A stretch of 64,000 nucleotides of DNA from Notospermus geniculatus (taxonomy: Eukaryota > Nemertea > Pilidiophora > Heteronemertea > Lineidae). Positions within the stretch are counted from its first letter, which is position 1, and each line of letters opens with the position of its first letter. Of the stretch, positions 60,001 through 64,000 are shown piece by piece. The position numbers and the translations under genes were made by a program. Under the pieces are notes generated by a model. That model was given only the letters and a program-made list of their open reading frames with translations. It did not search any database and had not been told where the DNA came from. Location of the stretch: assembly GCA_002633025.1 (NCBI GenBank), contig NMRB01000252.1:101193-165192 (forward strand), read 5' to 3'.

Positions 60001-63000
60001 CGCCCAAGTTGAGGTTGGTGTCCTTCCCTTCCAAGACTGAAGGTAGCAACCTTCCAAGGATCATCAGGGCAGGGTACAGAGCTGGGTGAAGTTGAAAACG
60101 GCCATCAACACTGAAATATATGAAAACTTGCATTGATAACCTGCCCGACTCGTAAAATGTCAATTTGGAATGTTGAATGCTACTTAATGCACTGCCACAA
60201 AAAAAAATTCAGTTTCTCTTTCTATCATGGCCTGTGTATTGCCTTGAGGTTGTCTCCCCAAATTTACATGTATACAGCTTCATAGACATTCGGAGGGTCC
60301 TGTCATGGCATAACATGAAATATGGACCTTTCTGAGCATTGCCACCACACCAATCTTGCAAACTTACCCAATATTTGTTGTAGCTACTTGAAGCTGTTCC
60401 AAGAGGAAGGGAAACACTGATGGGAAACGGTGAAAGAAAACTCGCCCTGACAGACTGGAAAGAAGATGTTCACATCTAGACAGAATGCACTAATCAAATT
60501 TTGGTGACCGAGGCTTTTCCATTGTGGAGCCATTGCAATTGATCCCTTGTAGCAGAACTTGAAGCTGTAAATGCCATGTTGACAAAATGCTCGAGTTGAA
60601 GTAACTGGCCTTTGAATGGGACCGACCTACCAGTTTTTCCGGTTTTGTGCATCCTTTCCCCTGGGAACACCAAATATCCTGGTCATCAGGGCACTGAAGA
60701 GCAGTGTTGATGAATTGCGAATCTGAAATATGTGTAGTAGAATGTTGTGATTACTCAACGGGGTATAGAGATTGGTGAAGTTGAAAACGAGGGGTTGACA
60801 TGATCATATCTTCATGAACTACAGAGAGATACGCCTCAACTTGCTCTGACCTAAGTGAGTTAGCAGAAATGATGAACCCAAACGTCACCAGGGATGAAAG
60901 GAGTACCGGGTAGAAAAAGAAGCTACGTACAGCCCAATCCTGGGAGAGAAAACCAAGTACAGCAGCTTTGAGGCCATCGGCAATGAATGGAGAGACGTCA
61001 TCAGACAACCTCGTATCTCTGAAGAGTGTTCGCAGAATGTTCAGGGCATGAACCTGGAAACAGAAAACATGACCAACGTTGGCTAATGAAAAAATCTGAG
61101 ATATCTGATGTTCTTTATACCCCCGGTTTATACCTACTCTTCCCTGTTGAGTACCGATTATAAACTTTGGATGAACCTACTTCTGGGAATTAATTCCACA
61201 AACTTCTGAGGTATGGTAACAGGACCGATTTTCAGTGCGTAACTTTGTGGACCAAAGCAGTCCAAAATGATGCTTACTTTAGGTATATTCTCTTTTTCTT
61301 TTTCTTCACCAAGGGCCAGTTCCATCATGATCTTCATAGCCTCCTTAAAGCAGGGCCTCCCTGCAGTTGCTGGTTCTGTTGAGACAAGGGCTTGTACATA
61401 GAATGGCACTCCAGCACTTCTCCGGGTTGCACAGAGCCGAGATGTGGTAGAGTTTGAATCTTTCACATCGAGCATGATCTGCTTCAACCATTGCTTTGGG
61501 AGGATGTGCAAAGTACGAATGGGACAACTGAAATGTCAAATAAAGCTGTGATACCCCAAGTTTCTGTATCGTAAAGCAGCAGCCTGATTTGCAGGACAAT
61601 TAGTGTAGTGCAATACTAATATACATGTATTGGAATACATCTCAGTGTCATCTGCAACTTAGGTAACAAACTTGAGTTAATCCTGAAATATGGTGGGTCC
61701 TAGAGAGAGTGCAGGCTGAAGCTAACTCACCTCCAGAGCATTTGACACATGCTAACAAACCCAGCATATGCCAATTCAAAGGCACCTCTGTGTCTAGACT
61801 CCAAAAGCAGATCGATGAAGTAGTCTCCGATAGCACAGAGCTGAAATGAAATGATGTGATTTCAATCAGTTGCATTTTTTTACCATCTTCTTGCTTTAAA
61901 ACAACAGTAGCTCAAACTTATCTAATTTGTAAATGGGGCATTTCAACTCTGAATGATTTTTCTTCATGTGACTCATAACTTTCTGATAACATGGTACACA
62001 GCAGGCGTGGAATGGGTTGACTTATAAGTAGGAGACAACTTGTACTGAGCAACTTACCAGTTGACATGAAATCATTCCCCTCTCATTCTGATCATGGTGA
62101 ATGGGAGCAGTGAGAGTAAGCTGACCAAGAAGCAGCGATATCTCCTTAATACATCTCCAGCAACAGACTATCAAATACCGTGGCATCTGTTGTACTAACT
62201 TGACACTTTCTGCAATGTCTTGAGATGATTTGTGATCGCTCTCTGAAAAGAGTTTAAGTCCACGTTACCGACCAAAGAGCTACCTACTACTTTTTTAAAT
62301 GAGGCGGTATAGTCCTTATCATATCAGATGATAGATTGAAATCTGTGAACAGTTTGAAGATCTTCACTGGAAGCTGCAGTTACTGAAGACTCAGACAGTG
62401 ACTGGGTAACCTAGGTAACTAGTGGACTTGGTCAGCTAGTTTTATGGTGTAGGTCAAATTACACCTCGGCTTTTCACTCTAAACTCCTCCAGCAGTTTCA
62501 ATCCGCTATCTACTATGTTACCCGCATTCTGTACCATGGCCAACTGAGGACGAATGTAAGCCTTTTCTTACCAAGGAATGATTCAATGGGAACATTTCCC
62601 TCAGGAGATGAGTGACTGATAACTGGCGACACAACAGTGGTCAGATCAAAACAGGCTTGGATTAACTCCTCCAAGTACTTTCTCCATTCAGGGATGAAAA
62701 TCACAGATCTGAAAGCAGAATATCTAGACTGACAGCAAAGACAATATCAGTACAACTTTTGTCATCATAGTTGTCTCTTAGATGTTGCTGGTTTCCAACT
62801 GTTTCCTCCTACCTCACCTTACAGCTGCCTAATATCGCCTACAGCACTAATATCAGTCAACCTGCAAGGACCAAAAGGTGCCACTACAAGTTGGGTGAAG
62901 TATCTAATGTACTAATCACTGATACCATATGGTCAGTTCCTGAGCTAAATTGCAGCTTTCCTGACAAAAATCATGTCAACTTTGAGAAGGCTCTTAGCTT

Positions 63001-64000
63001 CTTGCATTTCCATATCTTCATAAGAAAGAATTGAGATATTTACTTCAAGTTGATGCGGGTCAACATGTATCTTATACAGTGAATAACTGGGTAGATAGGC
63101 CTTGTTGCCGAGGCATGAAGAAGGCTGATCTTAGCAGTAGCAAGTTGATCCCTGAATATGTCAAGAAGTTCACGCAAACAGAGCAGCCGTCGTCCTTCCA
63201 GAGTATTCTCCATCTGCTCCATGTCCTTGTTCACGAGGAGAAAGAACTGGTCCTGGTGTATCAGTAACTCGAGAAGGTTGGCTGCTGTGCTACAGTCTTG
63301 AGGTCTTGTGGTACAAATAAGCTCCTTGCTGACTGTGTAATACTCTTGGACGAGATCCTTATTCTGAAAAACATGAATAAGCTACAATGTTAGCACAGTT
63401 TAGATACAATGTAAAGACAGACTTTGCTACCGTAAATGTCCAAGTACATGTCAGCCTTCATCTCAAGATGGAAGTCCCTTCAAATTTCTAGTTATGATAT
63501 ATCCCCAACCATTTGTGAATCTAAAATGAAATGTTGAGGACGATGCAATTAACTTACATCAAAGCCAATTGCTTCAGATGGCAAGTGCAATAGGACCGTC
63601 AATGCATCATTCCTTATCTCTTCAAATGTATTTGTTAGACATTCAATCAGACTCCTAGCTCTCGGTCTGGTGACGTGGTCTGGGAAGATGAACAATTCTG
63701 AAGTAGAATGCTGAAAGTGTAACCATCCGGTACATGGTTTGGTTCTGATACTGAAAGAGTAGAGCATTGGTGTGGCCCTTTTCCCCTACCATCAGAGGTT
63801 TGTGGCTGTAATAAAGCAATGGTGAGGAATCTGACAAAACACAACAATGGGATGGCAAAATCTGTGGTCTGGAGAACAAGCTAATAACAAGGGGATGGAG
63901 GACAAGAGGACCCAAAAATCTTACCGGCAGGTCCTGCTCCCTTCTCATCTTCAAGTACAACCAACAGAGTTGCAAATATAGACACTACAGTCGAGCACCT
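47360..64000 (-). CDS. THADA: THADA / Trm732 orthologue, 3' 18 exons (5' part beyond the window)
   Basis: THADA is the metazoan counterpart of yeast Trm732, a large armadillo/HEAT-repeat protein. It partners FTSJ1/Trm7 for 2'-O-methylation of tRNA position 32; fly THADA is also linked to SERCA and energy balance. Here 18 exons join into one open frame of about 1239 residues with every intron phase matching. Human THADA has about 1953 residues, so roughly the first 700 are missing. Landmarks against human: EWRKYLEELI..SPVISHSSPEG; the DUF2428 region with IGDYF...SRHRGAFELAYAGFV and LCATRRSAGVPFYVQAL (the RRSAGLP-type motif required in Trm732); HALNILRTLFRDTRL; RNSSTLLFSALMTRIFG; and the C-terminal EERLFDKGELN. 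Exons A-Q occupy 56709-64000; the last coding exon lies 8.7 kb further on. No stop or frameshift seen, so the gene looks functional. ZFP36L follows downstream on the same strand. Confidence 0.97.
48099..48252. mobile_element. MITE with CAGTGGAACCTC / pogo-like ends and TA duplications
   Basis: TA-CAGTGGAACCTCTCTATTAA at the left and (reverse complement) TA-CAGTACAACCTCACTTACC at the right enclose 150 bp (48101-48250). TA duplications and CAGT termini are typical of Tc1/mariner-pogo (Tigger-like) derivatives. Related debris lies at 20766-20890. Confidence 0.75.
48544..48770. repeat. 42-bp minisatellite with internal dyad
   Basis: GTCAATAAATTGACAGAAAA recurs with GTCAAT starting at 48550 (variant), 48597, 48639, 48681 and 48723, with a final GTCAAA at 48768. 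The period is 42 bp. GTCAAT-AA-ATTGAC is itself an inverted repeat in every full unit. The plus-strand frame across it is a by-product of the period being a multiple of three. Confidence 0.9.
48770..48800. repeat. hairpin, 13-bp arms
   Basis: CAAAAATAGATAT (48770-48782) and its exact reverse complement (48788-48800) are separated by 5 nt, directly at the end of the minisatellite. The arm sequence recurs in the palindrome at 49975. Confidence 0.85.
49975..50006. repeat. perfect 32-bp palindrome
   Basis: CAAAAATAGATAAGCT is followed immediately by its reverse complement, with no spacer. It shares the first 12 bases with the hairpin at 48770. Confidence 0.9.
51324..51413. repeat. 30-bp tandem repeat, 3 copies
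   Basis: Three identical head-to-tail copies of a unit containing GCAACATCCTCCCATAGCAG. It lies in the THADA intron; the in-frame translations are incidental. Confidence 0.9.
52482..52797. repeat. 316-bp duplicated block, copy 1
   Basis: Nearly identical to 53433-53748 (only a few substitutions, for example TCAGAAGG/TCAAAAGG). It contains an internal short duplication of TTTACAACC.TGTAAGC. Confidence 0.9.
53433..53748. repeat. 316-bp duplicated block, copy 2 (directly after an N)
   Basis: Starts one base after the single N at 53432, where the alignment with copy 1 begins. The ~635 bp between the copies is bounded by inverted words (AGTCAACAGTCATTTT near 52843 and its complement at 53416-53431). 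Confidence 0.9.
56083..56239. mobile_element. foldback MITE, GGGCCGGTTGCACAAA type
   Basis: GGGGCCGGTTGCACAAAACTCA pattern at the left end is mirrored at the right (TGAGTTTTGTGCAACCCAGCCC). The arms of ~65 bp contain TTAGCGCTAACATG-like words on both sides, and the loop is short. This is a common kind of dispersed foldback in marine invertebrates, from memory. Confidence 0.8.
56253..56340. mobile_element. short dispersed element with GGCCC.TATTCATA ends
   Basis: The left end GGCCCCGTATTCATAAACAT is partly mirrored by AAGTGTGAATATGGGTCC, with AAGTCAAAGTATGGTACTTA dyads between. Probably a small MITE adjoining the previous one. Confidence 0.45.
56709..56866 (-). CDS. THADA: THADA exon Q
   Basis: Acceptor TTCCTTTCAG|GT, enters in phase 1, leaves in phase 0 at CAG|GTGATG. 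Encodes GSSYQSVQPEVALDVAIQ..., the counterpart of the human 'FAFCQVDASIALALALAVLCDLLQQW' stretch, with a matching NWNDCFQTLISW helix. Confidence 0.9.
57640..57738 (-). mobile_element. tRNA-derived SINE head (partial)
   Basis: On the minus strand an A-box-like GTGGTGCAGTGATTGGG (57709-57725) is followed by a B-box-like GGTTTCAATTCCC (57670-57682) at the normal spacing of an RNA polymerase III promoter. It does not fold as an intact tRNA that I can see. Lies in a THADA intron. Confidence 0.55.
57806..57922 (-). CDS. THADA: THADA exon P
   Basis: Acceptor TTTTAG|GTGATATT and donor AAAG|GTAAGC; phases 1 to 1. Encodes an ARM-like helix pair, LVKLLQDDDLTVRETAADVV, equivalent to human LTLLQSEEQAVRDAATETV. 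Confidence 0.93.
58148..58502 (-). CDS. THADA: THADA exon O
   Basis: 118 codons; acceptor CTCTTCCAG|GTT, donor CTTG|GTGAGT; phases 0 to 1. Contains WLMQLAVSHSMDEVRCAALK, corresponding to the human LIWTMDIASNERSEIQSVALRL region. Confidence 0.93.
58623..58932 (-). CDS. THADA: THADA exon N
   Basis: Acceptor CGTTACAG|TCAG, donor CAT|GTAAGT; phases 2 to 0. Begins QRTEFPEVSPKIDVQQLF and ends LVCMALKEEQHPECLTH, matching human LLLAMKENHPECF. The centre is a low-complexity, Ser/Asp/Lys-rich loop not shared with human. Confidence 0.93.
59076..59306 (-). CDS. THADA: THADA exon M
   Basis: Acceptor TTTGCTTCAG|CCAA, donor AAG|GTAATT; phases 2 to 2. Encodes QNKDYVTRAAYLTMLQSLLF, aligned to human QNPCLVTRAVYIDILFLL. 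Confidence 0.93.
59569..59838 (-). CDS. THADA: THADA exon L
   Basis: Acceptor TTTCTTCCAG|GTGT, donor TGG|GTAAGT; phases 2 to 2. Encodes SSPVFNTRLMAARALKPLVF (human SPVYHSREMAARALVPFV) and a following NLIHGILLQINGLLQ (human NHIHGTLLQVFHLLQ). Confidence 0.96.
59979..60110 (-). CDS. THADA: THADA exon K
   Basis: Acceptor ATATTTCAG|TGTTG, donor AAG|GTGAGG; phases 2 to 2. Encodes the LYPALMILGRLLPSVLEG... and LGDFIPYVVR helices, parallel to human FLLLLVLERLYAS..MGPFVPFIMRC. Confidence 0.94.
60368..60454 (-). CDS. THADA: THADA exon J
   Basis: Acceptor TTCTTTCCAG|TCTG, donor TTGG|GTAAGT; phases 2 to 2. Encodes LSGRVFFHRFPSVFPFLLEQ (human MTGREFFSRFPELYPFLLKQ). Confidence 0.95.
60631..60722 (-). CDS. 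THADA: THADA exon I
   Basis: Acceptor CATATTTCAG|ATT, donor CTG|GTAGGT; phases 0 to 2. Encodes IRNSSTLLFSALMTRIFGVP, nearly identical to human VRNSSTLLFSALITRIFGVK. Confidence 0.97.
60931..61053 (-). CDS. THADA: THADA exon H
   Basis: Acceptor TGTTTCCAG|GTT, donor GCT|GTACGT; phases 0 to 0. Encodes VHALNILRTLFRDTRLSDDV and FIADGLKAAVLGFLSQDWA (human VHALNILRALFRDTRL and VADGAKAAILGFTSPVWA). Confidence 0.97.
61278..61527 (-). CDS. THADA: THADA exon G (RRSAG motif)
   Basis: Acceptor CATTTCAG|TTGT, donor AAA|GTAAGC; phases 2 to 0. Encodes CPIRTLHILPKQWLKQIM, then LCATRRSAGVPFYVQALVST. The RRSAGVP heptad (61404-61424) is the signature that yeast Trm732 needs for Trm7-dependent tRNA methylation. 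Human reads RRSAGIPFY at the same place. Confidence 0.98.
61731..61840 (-). CDS. THADA: THADA exon F
   Basis: Acceptor CATTTCAG|CTC, donor GGAG|GTGAGT; phases 0 to 2. Encodes IGDYFIDLLLESRHRGAFEL and AYAGFV (human IGDYFKQHLLQSRHRGAFEL, AYTGFV). Confidence 0.97.
62058..62242 (-). CDS. THADA: THADA exon E
   Basis: Acceptor CTTTTCAG|AGAG, donor CTG|GTAAGT; phases 1 to 0. Encodes YLIVCCWRCIKEISLLLGQL (human ILVCCWRSMKEVALLLGML). Confidence 0.95.
62572..62708 (-). CDS. THADA: THADA exon D
   Basis: Acceptor GCTTTCAG|ATCT, donor CTTG|GTAAGA; phases 2 to 1. Encodes IPEWRKYLEELIQACFD and VVSPVISHSSPEGNVPIES (human VVSPVIQSSSPEGLIPMD). Confidence 0.96.
63044..63363 (-). CDS. THADA: THADA exon C
   Basis: Acceptor GTTTTTCAG|AAT, donor TTGAA|GTAAAT; phases 0 to 2, about 106 codons. 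Encodes NKDLVQEYYTVSKELI... through YPVIHCIRYMLTRINL. All-helical, ARM/HEAT-like; less conserved, but placed securely by splice phase and neighbours. Confidence 0.88.
63558..63679 (-). CDS. THADA: THADA exon B
   Basis: Acceptor CATCTTCCCAG|AC, donor GAT|GTAAGT; phases 1 to 0. Encodes DHVTRPRARSLIECLTNTFE and IRNDALTVLLHLPSEAIGFD, a typical HEAT-like repeat. Confidence 0.9.
63925..64000 (-). CDS. THADA: THADA exon A (truncated by window edge)
   Basis: 25 codons are visible, ending GCCG|GTAAGA. The frame giving VVSIFATLLVVLEDEKGAGP is chosen because its phase 1 end joins exon B as Asp. The 5' limit lies outside the window. Confidence 0.8.

Overview
The window is eukaryotic genomic DNA from an animal. 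It has spliced genes with GT-AG introns, large intergenic spaces, several minisatellites and many short inverted-repeat (MITE-like) elements. Repeat signatures such as the dispersed palindrome TAGGCCTA, the GGGCCGGTTGCACAAA-type foldback and the TAGCTCACC...GTCCGTCGTC element suggest a marine invertebrate. I cannot decide between echinoderm, hemichordate, cephalochordate and lophotrochozoan from sequence alone. Assembly gaps lie at 2009-2111 and 36585-37228, with single Ns at 14704, 33076 and 53432.

Two protein-coding genes are firmly supported, both on the minus strand. (1) A ZFP36/TIS11-family tandem CCCH zinc-finger mRNA-decay factor of 397 residues lies at 41072-42556. It has an 18-codon first exon, a 291-bp intron and one large second exon. 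(2) The 3' two thirds of THADA lies at 47360-64000: the metazoan Trm732 orthologue, partner of the FTSJ1/Trm7 tRNA 2'-O-methyltransferase. I trace 18 exons (about 1239 residues) with every splice phase compatible. The N-terminal part, roughly 700 residues by comparison with human THADA, runs off the right edge. An 8.7-kb intron separates the terminal exon from the rest.

Layout. 1-40.9 kb: no supportable gene. This region holds a 425-bp tandem duplication (0.9-1.7 kb), a 1.8-kb tandem duplication (3.6-7.1 kb), foldback elements, a minisatellite block with an embedded MITE (21.6-22.7 kb), a 35-bp minisatellite carrying CRE octamers (29 kb), nested terminal-inverted-repeat elements (31.4-32.4 kb), and a 1.2-kb duplication on both sides of an assembly gap (35.4-38.8 kb). 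40.9-42.8 kb: the ZFP36-like gene with an AU-rich element in its 3' flank and a compact promoter. 42.8-46.9 kb: intergenic, with foldbacks, a perfect 71-bp palindrome and a CTCF-like motif. 46.9-64 kb: THADA.

Biologically the most informative point is the arrangement THADA -> ZFP36L on the same strand. From established knowledge of human 2p21, THADA and ZFP36L2 are neighbours in the same relative order and orientation, so the window appears to show deep conservation of microsynteny. I found no evidence of a novel defence, biosynthetic or mobile protein-coding system. The unusual material is structural: palindromes, foldbacks, satellite-borne regulatory motifs and probable assembly duplications.
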